Assembly: GCA_022769665.1 (NCBI GenBank)
Contig: JALEIR010000054.1
Span: forward strand, 1 to 34,713
From: Lachnospiraceae bacterium
GTDB taxonomy: Bacteria; Bacillota; Clostridia; Lachnospirales; Lachnospiraceae
Direction of reading: 5' to 3'
DNA: 34,713 nt
Each line of letters starts with the position of its first letter. Position 1 is the first letter of the stretch. Shown here in pieces: positions 6,590 to 16,032 of this stretch. Below the pieces are notes generated by a model, which saw only the letters and a list, made by a program, of their open reading frames with translations, had not been told where the DNA came from and ran no database searches. The translations under genes and the position numbers were made by a program.

Positions 6590-8518
6590 ATGAAGAAAAA
6601 AATAAGAAAACGGCTGACGCTCTTTATTGTTGCCGCGTTGTTTCTGTTTATGATCATAAATTACATTCTGTTGATTATTCAAGCACAGAACGATATGGTT
6701 GAAGCCTCTCAAAAGCTGTTCTGGCAGATTGAACAGCTGGTTTCCCAAAACAGTGCCGAATTGGAAGCTGTGTCCAACGATTTCCGCGATATTTGTCTTC
6801 TCCGGGCCAGAGCTGCAGCTTACCTGCTTCAGTACACGCCTTCCGATGAAGAGGATACTGCCAATCTGAAAAAAATTGCAAAACTGCTGGATGTGGATGA
6901 ATTGCATCTCTTTAATCAAAACGGCACTATTTTTGCCGGTACTAATCCGGAGTATTACGGTCTCAACATGAACGATGGAGATCAAATCAGCTTCTTTCTT
7001 CCCATGTTAGAAGACAAAACACTTTCCCTCTGTCAGGATGTCACGCCCAATACCGCGGAGGATAAGCTGATGCAATACGCCGCAGCCTGGACAGAAGACA
7101 GGAGCTGCATCGTACAGGTGGGCTTTGAGCCGGAGCGGGTTATGGAACTGACCCAAAAAAACGAATTATCCTACATATTTTCGCTACTGACGGACAGCAA
7201 TAACTCTACCCTTTTCGCTGTTTCCAAAGATGATTATACCGTGCTCGGAAGTACGAGACCGGTTATGCTTGAGAAAAAACTGACCGACTGGAATGTTCCT
7301 CTCGAGAAAGTCCAAAGATGGGGCAAGGGTTTCTACTTCACCATACAGGGCGTACCTGCATACGGCGTCTTTCAGGAAACCGATAATGTCATTTTGGGTC
7401 GAATTATGTCTCTGGAAAACCTGTATGCCAATATCAATCTCAACAATTTCCGCCTGGCAGCATATCTGATGGTCATATTCGGTGCAGTCTTTATTCTGAT
7501 ATCCGGATATCTGGACAAAAATATTGTCCGGGCCATCTCAGATATCAACGGGGAATTACAGAAAATCACAGAGGGCGATTTGGATAAGCATGTAGATGTG
7601 AATACCACTCCCGAATTTACCGAACTCAGCGGTCATATCAACGATATGGTGGAAAGCCTGTTGGAAACTACAGATAAGCTTTCCTTTGTCCTGGATGCCA
7701 CCCAACTGCCAATCGGTGTTTATGAATACAGCGCCGGAATGGGACGTGTTCTGGTTACCAGCCGTGTTCCCGAGATTCTGGGGCTTTCTTCCGAACAGGA
7801 AAAGCAACTTTTTGCCGATTATAAAAATTTTGAAAAATGGCTGATACAGCTTAGAAAAAATGCTCTGGAGAACGGTATATATCGTATTTTGCGTGACGGA
7901 GAAACCGAACGCTATATCAAAATGGAAAGCCTTCCCAGGTCAGGAAGCGTATTTGGAATTGTAATAGACGTTACGGATGATGTTCTCAAGAACCAGCAAT
8001 TGGAGCAGGAGCTGGGACAGGATGAACTGACAAAGCTCTGTAGCCGACGCTCTTTTTATTCACAGGTCGAGCAGCTTTTTGCGAAACCGGAACAGTTGAA
8101 AAATGCGGCTATCATCATGATTGATTCCGATGATTTGAAAAAAATAAACGATAACTACGGGCACGAATACGGAGACCGTTATCTCTGTAAACTGGCAGAG
8201 ACCCTCAATCGTCTCAGCGCTCCTTTCCGGCTGATTGCCAGACTCAGCGGAGACGAGTTTGCCATCCTTCTGTACAATTCAGATACCAAAGAGGATTTGC
8301 AGCGTTATATCCAAGAGTTGAAATATCTTCGTGACAATGCCATGCTGACGTTATCTGTCACAAATCAGATTCCCGTACGTTTTTCCATAGGTACGGCGTT
8401 CTATCCCGCAGACGGCGACAGCTATCAGTTGCTGCTTAAGTATGCCGACAGAGAAATGTATAAGGACAAAGAAAAAAGGAAAGCCAAAAGCCCCAATTTA
8501 TTCAATAAATCTCTGTAA
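6590..8518 (+). CDS. Membrane sensor diguanylate cyclase with SGDEF motif
   Basis: A 642-residue protein. A first membrane helix (residues 10-30) and a second (about 288-306) flank a roughly 255-residue extracytoplasmic region suited to ligand sensing. A HAMP-like segment (about 307-360), a PAS-like region (about 362-465) and a C-terminal GGDEF domain (475-640) follow. The active-site loop reads RLSGDEF, with Ser in place of the first Gly; some SGDEF enzymes are active, so c-di-GMP synthesis remains plausible. AAGGAA lies 8 bases before the ATG. Its last 21 bases overlap the tail of the oppositely oriented YczE-family gene. Confidence 0.88.
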   Translation: MKKKIRKRLTLFIVAALFLFMIINYILLIIQAQNDMVEASQKLFWQIEQLVSQNSAELEAVSNDFRDICLLRARAAAYLLQYTPSDEEDTANLKKIAKLLDVDELHLFNQNGTIFAGTNPEYYGLNMNDGDQISFFLPMLEDKTLSLCQDVTPNTAEDKLMQYAAAWTEDRSCIVQVGFEPERVMELTQKNELSYIFSLLTDSNNSTLFAVSKDDYTVLGSTRPVMLEKKLTDWNVPLEKVQRWGKGFYFTIQGVPAYGVFQETDNVILGRIMSLENLYANINLNNFRLAAYLMVIFGAVFILISGYLDKNIVRAISDINGELQKITEGDLDKHVDVNTTPEFTELSGHINDMVESLLETTDKLSFVLDATQLPIGVYEYSAGMGRVLVTSRVPEILGLSSEQEKQLFADYKNFEKWLIQLRKNALENGIYRILRDGETERYIKMESLPRSGSVFGIVIDVTDDVLKNQQLEQELGQDELTKLCSRRSFYSQVEQLFAKPEQLKNAAIIMIDSDDLKKINDNYGHEYGDRYLCKLAETLNRLSAPFRLIARLSGDEFAILLYNSDTKEDLQRYIQELKYLRDNAMLTLSVTNQIPVRFSIGTAFYPADGDSYQLLLKYADREMYKDKEKRKAKSPNLFNKSL

Positions 8519-9133
8519 CTTTTTTCCTACCCAGGTAATGACGGGCCCCAGGAAAAATGCTACCGCGACTGTAACTATTCCCACATCACCGCCCAGCAAA
8601 AATCCTGCTGCCATGAAGCAGATGTCCCAAATCATCCTGATTACCTTAAAGGACAGCTTCTTCACACGCTTGGAAATAATAAAGGGAAGTCCATCATAAG
8701 GAGAAGTCCCCAGCCCTGCAGTCATATAAGTAGATGCGCCTAAAATAAATATAATCAGAGCCGGAATCAACAATCCAAAGCGCACCGGAAGCTGATCAAA
8801 AAAACCTTCCGGTGTCACCCGGCTCCAAACGAAACGCCAAAAATCTGAGATATAGCCTAAAAAAACCATGTTACCTATGGTACCGAAACCAATCAGACTC
8901 ATATCAAACCGAATCACAAACAGGAATGTAACCAAGTGGCATAAAAGTTGAGCTGTTCCAAAGCTGATCGGCACATAATTGATTACACCCTGCGTCAGAC
9001 AGGAACAGGGGTCTGTCCCAAGATTCAGATTGATGAGCAGGGACAATCCCAAGCCCTGAAGCAATACTCCGATAATCATCATAATCATTCGATTTCTAAA
9101 CTTTGGCGGTCTCGCAAAACACGTCACTTTCAT
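8498..9133 (-). CDS. YczE/YyaS-family integral membrane protein
   Basis: A 211-residue protein made mostly of hydrophobic helices, with the family's repeated glycine-rich segments (LGTDPCSCL near the N-terminus, LGTSPYDGLP in the middle). YczE relatives are membrane proteins of unknown mechanism; one is linked to lipopeptide production in Bacillus. The ATG at 9133 is preferred to a GTG at 9142 because GGGAG would abut the GTG but sits 8 bases before the ATG. The start lies 5 bases past the stop of the GGDEF-EAL gene, so the two are probably translationally coupled. The 3' end overlaps the 6590 gene by 21 bp. Confidence 0.85.
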   Translation of the reverse strand: MKVTCFARPPKFRNRMIMMIIGVLLQGLGLSLLINLNLGTDPCSCLTQGVINYVPISFGTAQLLCHLVTFLFVIRFDMSLIGFGTIGNMVFLGYISDFWRFVWSRVTPEGFFDQLPVRFGLLIPALIIFILGASTYMTAGLGTSPYDGLPFIISKRVKKLSFKVIRMIWDICFMAAGFLLGGDVGIVTVAVAFFLGPVITWVGKKLQRFIE

Positions 9134-9138
9134 CTTAT

Positions 9139-11433
9139 TCACTCCCGCTTTGCTGTAAAATATTTGTTTTCAAACTCTTCCGCGGATACGGGCTCGGAAA
9201 AATAAAATCCCTGGAAAATATCGCACCCCATGTTGCGAAGGGATTCCATCTGCTCAACCGTTTCCACTCCTTCCGCAACCACACGCATATCCAGTGCCTT
9301 TGCCATATTTATAACAGAGCTTAAAATCACACGGCTTCTTTCCTTATTTTCCGTCTCCCGCAGGAAAAGCATATCTATCTTCAGGATGTCTGCCTTTACA
9401 TCCTTCAGCATATTAAGCGATGAATAACCGCTGCCAAAATCATCGATTTCAATCCGGAAACCGTAATCACGCAGCTTATCCATTGTTTGGACATGCATCT
9501 CCAAATCTGTAATAAGCACCGTCTCCGTAATTTCAATATTCAACCTATCGGGAGCAATACCGTATTTTTCCACCAAATCTATAAAAACCTTGCTTAAGTC
9601 GGTATAATAAAAGTCCTTTGCAGAAACATTGACCGAAATGCTCAAGTCCCCTCTTCCCTGTGCCTTCCACCGACTCAACTTTTCTGCGGCAAGCTCCCAC
9701 ATGTATTCATCCAATCGTATAATCAATCCCGTCTTTTCCACAACAGGTATAAAGTTGTTTGGTGCGACCAGCCCCTGTACAGGATGCCTCCATCTTGCCA
9801 GAGCCTCCGCTCCCACAAGCTGTCCGTCCGCACCAACAAGCGGCTGTAAAAACATGGTAAACTGTTTTTCACGGAGAGCACGGTCAAACTCGCCTACCAC
9901 CGTCTTCTCATGTACCAGCCGATCCAACATTTTTGCATCATAGTAAACCACAGTTTTATTGTAACCTTCCTGTGGAGATTCGATTGCTAAGTTTGCCTTA
10001 TCATACATAACCTGCGGACTCTCTGTGGGGTCCTCAATCTTATAGACACCGATACAGACCTGTATTTTATAGTTGGCATCATTGATAAGATACTGCAGAC
10101 GTCCCGTATTTTTCTCAGCCAGCTCCTGGTTAAAATTCTCCTTCGCCACCAGCATGGCAAACCTGTCGGGGCCGATTCTTCCGTGTATACAATCCTCATA
10201 ATTGGCGTATTTCAACAAAGCTGCCTGATCTGCCAGAACTCTGTCACCCATCTCCTCACCGAACAAATCGTTGATCAGCTTAAAATTTTTGATGTTGGTA
10301 CAGACCATATATCTCTCTACTTCAGGTTTTCTGCGGATAATTTGCTCTGCCTTCTGGAAAAAATATTCCCTGTTATATAGGCCGGTCAGTCTGTCATGGG
10401 TTGCAAGATATTGTTCCTCGCGAAAACGTCTGATATCTTCCGTTCTGTCCGTCAGCTTAAAGGAGTAACCTGTAGTAGCATTTTTCGCGTCCCTTACACG
10501 TTGAAATTCCACGTGAAAATCCCGTTCCGCTCCCTTCACGGTATGCTGTTCTTCCCACTCGTCATAATCCATGTCATTTCGGGGATTCTGCTCTTTCCAT
10601 TTTTTAAAATACCGTTCAAACGGAAGTGAGTCTCCTTCTTTTACCTGAAGATATTCATAAGCTTTTGTGTTGGCGTAAATAAATTTACCTTTGATGTCAA
10701 AACAGAAGATTCCGTTATTGAAATCCTCCACCACACTCATCAGGGTGTCTTCCATCAGCCCCTTGGGGACGGCATACAAGGAACTGTAGCAAATAACAAT
10801 AGCCAGTACCGCGTAAAACAACAACGAAAAATCAAGTGGATAATCGGATGTGAAGCAGGCCGCATTCACTGCTATCACAATCAGGAAAGGTACCAGCGTA
10901 TACAAGTACATTTTCCTGTACATTTTTGAAGTCTGCACAATCTTTTTTACCAAAAAAAACAGCACCAGGAATGTGAGAAAATAGCAGAACCCCAGATGCC
11001 AATAATGAACCTTCTGAAAGGTTGCGCTCCAATACTGCAGACCTGTTCCTTCATGTACCTTCTGCTCCAGCAAAAACATACGCTGAGTGCGGACATTCAG
11101 CAAAAGGCAAATTGTATCAAACGCCGCGAATGTCACCAAAACATTGCGGTACAGCTTCGTATGAATCTTTATATCTCCATACCGCAGTACATACGCCAGC
11201 AAACACAGTAACATCCAATCCGTACACACAAAATACATCCCGTCAAAGAGCAGGGCTGCGTTCAAATTATCCGACAGCAAAAAAAGGATATAGCAAATCA
11301 TGGCAATGATTCCCATATTCAATAAACGGCGGATCACTGTAGAATATTCACTTTTTTTCCGGACCGTGACAATGCAACAGATGATTGTTACAATCATCAA
11401 TGCTGTCAGAGCAATCACAAATACAGATTCCAT
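9139..11433 (-). CDS. 7TM-PAS-GGDEF-EAL protein, probable c-di-GMP phosphodiesterase
   Basis: A 764-residue protein with about seven N-terminal membrane helices (residues 1-225, resembling the 7TM sensor region of some histidine kinases), a PAS-like domain (about 230-340), a GGDEF domain (about 350-505) and an EAL domain (about 515-755). The GGDEF loop is degenerate (IGPDRF), so cyclase activity is unlikely. The EAL domain keeps EALARW, SVNVSAKDF, EITETV, DDFGSGYSSL, LKID, AEGVET and QGFYF, the residues needed to hydrolyse c-di-GMP. The ATG at 11433 follows GGGAGGATATACC. The YczE-family gene is immediately downstream. Confidence 0.92.
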   Translation of the reverse strand: MESVFVIALTALMIVTIICCIVTVRKKSEYSTVIRRLLNMGIIAMICYILFLLSDNLNAALLFDGMYFVCTDWMLLCLLAYVLRYGDIKIHTKLYRNVLVTFAAFDTICLLLNVRTQRMFLLEQKVHEGTGLQYWSATFQKVHYWHLGFCYFLTFLVLFFLVKKIVQTSKMYRKMYLYTLVPFLIVIAVNAACFTSDYPLDFSLLFYAVLAIVICYSSLYAVPKGLMEDTLMSVVEDFNNGIFCFDIKGKFIYANTKAYEYLQVKEGDSLPFERYFKKWKEQNPRNDMDYDEWEEQHTVKGAERDFHVEFQRVRDAKNATTGYSFKLTDRTEDIRRFREEQYLATHDRLTGLYNREYFFQKAEQIIRRKPEVERYMVCTNIKNFKLINDLFGEEMGDRVLADQAALLKYANYEDCIHGRIGPDRFAMLVAKENFNQELAEKNTGRLQYLINDANYKIQVCIGVYKIEDPTESPQVMYDKANLAIESPQEGYNKTVVYYDAKMLDRLVHEKTVVGEFDRALREKQFTMFLQPLVGADGQLVGAEALARWRHPVQGLVAPNNFIPVVEKTGLIIRLDEYMWELAAEKLSRWKAQGRGDLSISVNVSAKDFYYTDLSKVFIDLVEKYGIAPDRLNIEITETVLITDLEMHVQTMDKLRDYGFRIEIDDFGSGYSSLNMLKDVKADILKIDMLFLRETENKERSRVILSSVINMAKALDMRVVAEGVETVEQMESLRNMGCDIFQGFYFSEPVSAEEFENKYFTAKRE

Positions 11434-11482
11434 GGTATATCCTCCCGTTCGAACAGACACACTTGTTTTTCTGTTCGTGTAC

Positions 11483-11511
11483 ATCATATCACAAAATCCG
11501 CATTTTTTCCA
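11483..11511 (-). promoter_or_regulatory. Candidate promoter of the GGDEF-EAL gene
   Basis: On the minus strand TATGAT (11488-11483) is preceded by TGA, an extended -10. A weak -35 TGGAAA (11511-11506) lies 17 bases upstream. The box partly abuts the terminator of the preceding operon. Confidence 0.4.
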
Positions 11512-11512
11512 C

Positions 11513-11550
11513 AAAAAGAGGAGACGAACCCCGCAAATCCGTCTCCTCTT
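11513..11550 (-). terminator. Rho-independent terminator of the YtrA-type operon
   Basis: On the minus strand an 11-bp perfect stem, AAGAGGAGACG (11550-11540) with CGTCTCCTCTT (11526-11516), encloses a 13-base loop and runs into a T tract ending at 11513. It begins 11 bp past the stop of the OmpR-type regulator. Confidence 0.92.
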
Positions 11551-11560
11551 ATGATTGGTT

Positions 11561-12268
11561 TTAACCGACCTTATATCCTTGTCCCCATACTACCTGTAAA
11601 TATCGGGGTTCCTGAGGATTCTCTTCAATCTTCTCTCTGATATGGCGAATGTGTACCGCTATGGTATTGTCTGCTCCGATAGGCGCCATTTTCCAGATTC
11701 GCTCATATATCTGCTTGTTTGAGAGAACTCTTCCCGGATTTTCCATCAGAAGATGCAGAATCTTGTACTCTGTGGGAGTCAAGTCCACCCTGCGGCCTCT
11801 GACAGATACCAGCTTTGCCGTGTCGTCCATCTCCAAGTCATCCATACAGATACAGCCGGACACTTCCGCCCCCGCCATCAGCCTGCGGTAGCAACGAATC
11901 TGTGCCTGAATACGCGCCATACTTTCCATAGTGGAACAGTCACTGTCCAGCAAATCATCGGCTCCCGCATTCAGAGCCAAAATCCGAAGCATTTCCTTAC
12001 CTTTGTCCAGGATGGCAATAATCGGTTTATTGCAGCTCTTACGAAGCTCTGTCAGAAGTGCCAGGGACTCCGTACCCCCGCCTGCCTCCGTCTGAAAATC
12101 AAACAGCAGCAAAACCGACTTCTCAGACCTAAAACGCTCCAAGAGTTCTTCTCTTTCATTCAGTCGCTCCACTCCGTAGCCGGAGCCTTTCAGCATGCAC
12201 TCCAGAATTTCCGAAGCCCCCTCTGCGCCGTAAATCAAAATACTCTCTTCCCTGATATTTTTACTCAT
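11561..12268 (-). CDS. OmpR-family regulator with degenerate receiver
   Basis: A 235-residue DNA-binding regulator. The C-terminal winged helix (about residues 140-235) is intact, with LTPTEYKILHLLMENPGRVLS and HIRHIREKI. The N-terminal receiver keeps the presumed phospho-acceptor Asp in LLLFDFQT. It lacks the acidic pair after strand 1 (ILIYGAE instead of ILVVDDE), the Thr after strand 4 (IIAILDK) and the KPF Lys (DLLDSDCS), so normal phosphorylation is doubtful. No histidine kinase is nearby. The ATG at 12268 lies 19 bp past the permease stop, making this the last gene of the operon, before the terminator. It may act constitutively or by ligand or protein binding. Confidence 0.88.
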   Translation of the reverse strand: MSKNIREESILIYGAEGASEILECMLKGSGYGVERLNEREELLERFRSEKSVLLLFDFQTEAGGGTESLALLTELRKSCNKPIIAILDKGKEMLRILALNAGADDLLDSDCSTMESMARIQAQIRCYRRLMAGAEVSGCICMDDLEMDDTAKLVSVRGRRVDLTPTEYKILHLLMENPGRVLSNKQIYERIWKMAPIGADNTIAVHIRHIREKIEENPQEPRYLQVVWGQGYKVG

Positions 12269-12287
12269 ACACCTCAACCTCTTTCCA

Positions 12288-14621
12288 TCATTGCTGCAGC
12301 AATTCCTTCTGCATTTCCGCAAACTTCAAAATATACTTTTCCGGAAGCGCACCGTAAGGAATCCGTACCTCATACTTCTTTCCGTTCTTCATGACCAAGG
12401 TAATATTCCCTGCCATTTCCGGGTGGTAAATGCTGTAATTTCTGTAATCTGAGTAAGAAATCAGTTCCAGAAGCTCCTCTATTTCCTCCCGGTCCGTAAG
12501 GGACAATCCGATGGTTCCTTCTCCGTTCACGCCCCACTTTTCAATGGTCTCATAGTCCACAGCCCTCGGCAAATCCGACTCGTCGTATACATAGCTGTCT
12601 ATATCCAGACTCTCCGGATAAACCCCGTACATCTCACATACATACTCTACCAGATTGACTCCTGCATAAAGGTCGGAACGGTAATAATATGTGTCCAGCA
12701 TAATCTCCTGAACCTCATCGGCACTCACAACCTCTACATATTCTCCAAGGCCCAGACGTTCTATAGTCTCAACCGTATTTGTCATCTCTTCATTCACTTC
12801 CAGATAACGGCTGCGGGTATAAGGGCCATCCTCCCTTCGCAGATTTAATGTGCAAAGGATTCTGCCGTTTCCGGAAACAAGCGCCTCGGGATTCTCTCTG
12901 ACATCCTTGTTGTACGCCTCACAAAGCGCGGCAAGCATCTCCTTTTCCTCTTGTTCTGCTGCCCTGAGGACAACCTGTGCTTCCCCGTTCCGGTTTACAT
13001 TCATCATGGTTGCCGTCCTGACATCTTCCTCACTGACGGAGAACATCACCTCCATATACTCGGGAGAAGTCATCAGCGCGTATGCCGAAGCAGTATTCTG
13101 TTCGCTGATATGATAATATCTGTAATAGCTTTTTCCGTTCTTCAGTGTCACCTTTACAGCAACGCTTTCACTGCGATAGCCTCTTCCCGACACCGCCTCT
13201 TCTTCCGGAAATCCATTCTCTTCAAAGTCAACTGCCGCCGTCAGGAAATCATAAGCTGCGTCCACATCCGTGATGTGCATTCTGTTCAACGGATATCTCT
13301 CGTCCTCAAAATCCAGATAGTAATAATTCGTATTCCCGCAACTGCTGTCATACAACGCAATCTCCGCGATATCCTCTTTGTCCGGCAGATAGGTGTCATA
13401 ATGCATCCAGTCAAAAGCAAAGCCAAAACATACCAGAAGGCTCACCGCCATCACCCCTGCCATCAGGATTTTATGTCTGAAAAAGGCTTTGAAATCCATA
13501 TGGAAGATGATATCCAGTACCCCGAATACCACAATCCCCCCAAGCAGACCACCGAAAACGCCCCATGCATAGGTCCCGTTCTTCTCCGTTACCTCCGTAG
13601 CCAGAGACTGGAACAACAGCCATCCTCCCATGGCTGCCAAGACGGAAGCAACCGTCTGGAAAACAAATTTCACAGGCTTCCATGCAATCCCCTGCTCTGC
13701 CAGCTCCGAGGACCGTTTCAGGTAGGCTGTCAGTGCAAGAATCCCCAATACCGCAGCAATCAGCAGATTCAGAATCAAAACTCCTGCCAGACCGGAATAC
13801 TCCATTGCCTGCATATCTGCCACTCTCCGGTACAAAACGTAAATAGACGATATAAAAGGAGAAGCATAAAACACCTTGTCAAAATAGTTATACGCCTCAT
13901 ACAGGAAGGTATCCAGGTAACTTCCCTGAAACAGATAAAGCATTCCGTAAACAGAAACCGCTCCCGCTCCGATGACAGCTATGGCAACCAATGTATTCAA
14001 TACATTTCCGCAGAGCATGGCAGCCAAAAGCACCAGATGATACACCAACAGGAACGCAATCACCAACGCAAGTGTTGAAAGCAACGCATTCAGAATCAGC
14101 CCACCGCCTGTCAGCCAGCCTGTCATCACTTCTCTGTCTGCCGCTCCCAGTCCCGGCAGCGCCGCTGCAGCCTTCCGAAGCTTACCCAGCCTGCTTTCGC
14201 CAAGGATGACTGTGGCAGTCAAATTAGCCAGGAATGGTAGAAACCAAATCAAAAAGCCATTCAGCCAGCCGGTTGTAAAAAGCGTTCTTCTCTTTACCGG
14301 CATACTGTGATAAGTATCCACCATATTACGATGGAATACATAGCGGAAACCGAAAAGGCCTACGATAAGCGCACCCGCAATGGCTACAACGCCTCCCGTA
14401 ACGCACATGGTCGAATAAAAGAATTCCTCAATCCGTCGTACCTGATAGGTCAGGTTTTCCATATTGACACCAGAGCCGGCATAACCGCTTCCGCCCTCCG
14501 TACTCATCAGGAACGCTACGGGAAGTGCCAGCAGATTGCCCAGCAAAGAGAGCGCAAGCATCCATGTTTTATGTCTGAAATTTTCTCTCATAACCTTAGA
14601 AAAGCAGTGCTTTGACGTCAT
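12288..14621 (-). CDS. ABC transporter permease with large C-terminal domain
   Basis: A 777-residue membrane protein of the ABC-2 type. Hydrophobic helices fill about residues 18-400. The last 370 residues are soluble, acidic and Tyr-rich, and are predicted to lie outside the membrane; I recall this architecture from Firmicute YtrA-linked permeases but cannot name a function for the tail. It overlaps the ATPase gene by 26 bp, and GGAGGTG inside that gene lies about 9 bases before its ATG. It pairs with the 14596-15498 ATPase. The substrate is unknown; related systems export or sense cell-wall-active compounds. Confidence 0.85.
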   Translation of the reverse strand: MTSKHCFSKVMRENFRHKTWMLALSLLGNLLALPVAFLMSTEGGSGYAGSGVNMENLTYQVRRIEEFFYSTMCVTGGVVAIAGALIVGLFGFRYVFHRNMVDTYHSMPVKRRTLFTTGWLNGFLIWFLPFLANLTATVILGESRLGKLRKAAAALPGLGAADREVMTGWLTGGGLILNALLSTLALVIAFLLVYHLVLLAAMLCGNVLNTLVAIAVIGAGAVSVYGMLYLFQGSYLDTFLYEAYNYFDKVFYASPFISSIYVLYRRVADMQAMEYSGLAGVLILNLLIAAVLGILALTAYLKRSSELAEQGIAWKPVKFVFQTVASVLAAMGGWLLFQSLATEVTEKNGTYAWGVFGGLLGGIVVFGVLDIIFHMDFKAFFRHKILMAGVMAVSLLVCFGFAFDWMHYDTYLPDKEDIAEIALYDSSCGNTNYYYLDFEDERYPLNRMHITDVDAAYDFLTAAVDFEENGFPEEEAVSGRGYRSESVAVKVTLKNGKSYYRYYHISEQNTASAYALMTSPEYMEVMFSVSEEDVRTATMMNVNRNGEAQVVLRAAEQEEKEMLAALCEAYNKDVRENPEALVSGNGRILCTLNLRREDGPYTRSRYLEVNEEMTNTVETIERLGLGEYVEVVSADEVQEIMLDTYYYRSDLYAGVNLVEYVCEMYGVYPESLDIDSYVYDESDLPRAVDYETIEKWGVNGEGTIGLSLTDREEIEELLELISYSDYRNYSIYHPEMAGNITLVMKNGKKYEVRIPYGALPEKYILKFAEMQKELLQQ

Positions 14622-15498
14622 AGCCCTTCACCTCCGTTTCACTGATAAATATTTCTTCCAGGGACAGAGGAAGCAGCTCATAAAACACCGGATTTAAAAG
14701 CTCCATAAACTCTTCTACCGTCTCCCTGCTTCCTCTTACCGTCACCGTATACAAAGAGCCTCTGTTCTCACAGGTCACCACATCCAGCGTATTTTTTAAC
14801 TTTTGCAGCATTTCCTCTTCTTTGATAACAACCTGCAGCTTATGGATATTAAGCTTCATATCCTCCATATCCTTCTCCAGAAGAATACCGCCGCGGTGAA
14901 GCAGGCCTACATATTCACAGATATCCTCCAGTTCCCTTAAGTTATGGGAAGCGATGACAGGTGTCAGACCTCTCTCCTCGATTTCTCTGATGAAAAGTGC
15001 TTTCACTGCCTGCCGCATCACCGGGTCCAGTCCATCAAAGGTTTCATCGCACAACAGGTACTTCGTGTTGGCACAGATACCGCAGATAACCGAAAGTTGT
15101 TTTTTCATTCCTTTGGAGAAAGTATTTACCTTCCGATTGACATCCAGTCCAAACTTGCCCATCAAATCCTTCCACTTTTCTTCCTGAAAATCCGGGTAAT
15201 AGGTTCTGTAAAGCTTTACCATATCTCTCGGTGTACCGCTCTTGAAAAAATACTGGTCGTCTGAAATATAAAAAATTTTTCCCTTCACTCCCGGATTGTC
15301 ATAAACCGACTCCCCGTCTATCAGGATTTCTCCGTTATCCGGCTTCAACACACCGGTCAGCATCCGCATAAAGGTAGACTTTCCGGCACCGTTTGTACCA
15401 ATCAGCCCGAATACATGCCCTTCCTCAATATGTGCACTGATTTCATCGATGGCTTTGACCGTCCCGAAGCTTTTGCTCAGATTCTTTACCTCAATCAT
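14596..15498 (-). CDS. ABC transporter ATP-binding protein (YtrB-like)
   Basis: A 300-residue cytoplasmic ATPase. Walker A is GTNGAGKST (near residue 38), the signature region is FSKGMKKQLS, Walker B with catalytic Glu is YLLCDETFDGLDP, and the switch His is in ASHNL. A C-terminal extension of about 80 residues resembles those of other export-type ATPases. The ATG at 15498 follows AAGGAGG and overlaps the GntR gene by 8 bp, so translation is coupled. It should form a complex with the permease encoded next. Confidence 0.93.
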   Translation of the reverse strand: MIEVKNLSKSFGTVKAIDEISAHIEEGHVFGLIGTNGAGKSTFMRMLTGVLKPDNGEILIDGESVYDNPGVKGKIFYISDDQYFFKSGTPRDMVKLYRTYYPDFQEEKWKDLMGKFGLDVNRKVNTFSKGMKKQLSVICGICANTKYLLCDETFDGLDPVMRQAVKALFIREIEERGLTPVIASHNLRELEDICEYVGLLHRGGILLEKDMEDMKLNIHKLQVVIKEEEMLQKLKNTLDVVTCENRGSLYTVTVRGSRETVEEFMELLNPVFYELLPLSLEEIFISETEVKGYDVKALLF

Positions 15499-15961
15499 GC
15501 CAATCCTCCTTCCTTTGGAGGATTTTTCCTCCCTGTCTTCCGTCAGATTTCTGCGCCTCATTTTCCGTTCCGGAATGTGAAGTGCCGGCCTGAGATTTTT
15601 CATTCGCAAAAATCTGATGCAGCTCCTCCGTAAGCTCCGCAAGTGTCAGCCCGGACTCCTTTGCGCGTTCCGTAACAAGTTCCCATTCCTCCAGCATTTT
15701 CTGTTTCTTGCTGTCACGCCATTCACTCTCCGGCGCCACAAAGCTTCCCCTGCCGGACACCGTGTAGAGATAACCCTCCTGCTCCAACTGATTATAAGCC
15801 CGCTGGATGGTGTTTGGATTTACTGCAAGCTCAATACCCATACTTCTGACACTTGGCATCTTGGAATTTGCTTCCAGCGCACCGTTTACGATAAGTCTCT
15901 CCAGTTTTTCCACGACCTGCTCATAGATGGGCCGTTTATCCCTGAAATCCAACAGAATCAT
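15491..15961 (-). CDS. GntR-family repressor, YtrA subfamily
   Basis: A 156-residue regulator with an N-terminal GntR winged helix (about residues 8-75: PIYEQVVEKLERLIVNG, PSVRSMGIELAVNPNTIQRAYNQLE) and a short C-terminal helical part of the YtrA size rather than a FadR or HutC ligand domain. The ATG at 15961 has AAGGGGAAG upstream. It is the first gene of the four-gene operon, and its own promoter carries an exact YtrA-type operator (16033-16057), so it very probably represses itself and the ABC genes. The inducer is not readable; in Bacillus the YtrA regulon responds to cell-wall antibiotics. Confidence 0.92.
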   Translation of the reverse strand: MILLDFRDKRPIYEQVVEKLERLIVNGALEANSKMPSVRSMGIELAVNPNTIQRAYNQLEQEGYLYTVSGRGSFVAPESEWRDSKKQKMLEEWELVTERAKESGLTLAELTEELHQIFANEKSQAGTSHSGTENEAQKSDGRQGGKILQRKEDWHD

Positions 15962-16032
15962 GGACTCTTCCCCTTTCTTGCCAAATACTTCTTTTCCAAC
16001 CGCTGTTTGTTTCATGCGTACTATGTCATTTG

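Noticed and set aside
12951..14078. Long rightward open frame of 375 codons
   Set aside because: It is antisense to the ABC permease gene, rich in His/Gln/Ser-type shadow composition, and has no ribosome site or family motif.
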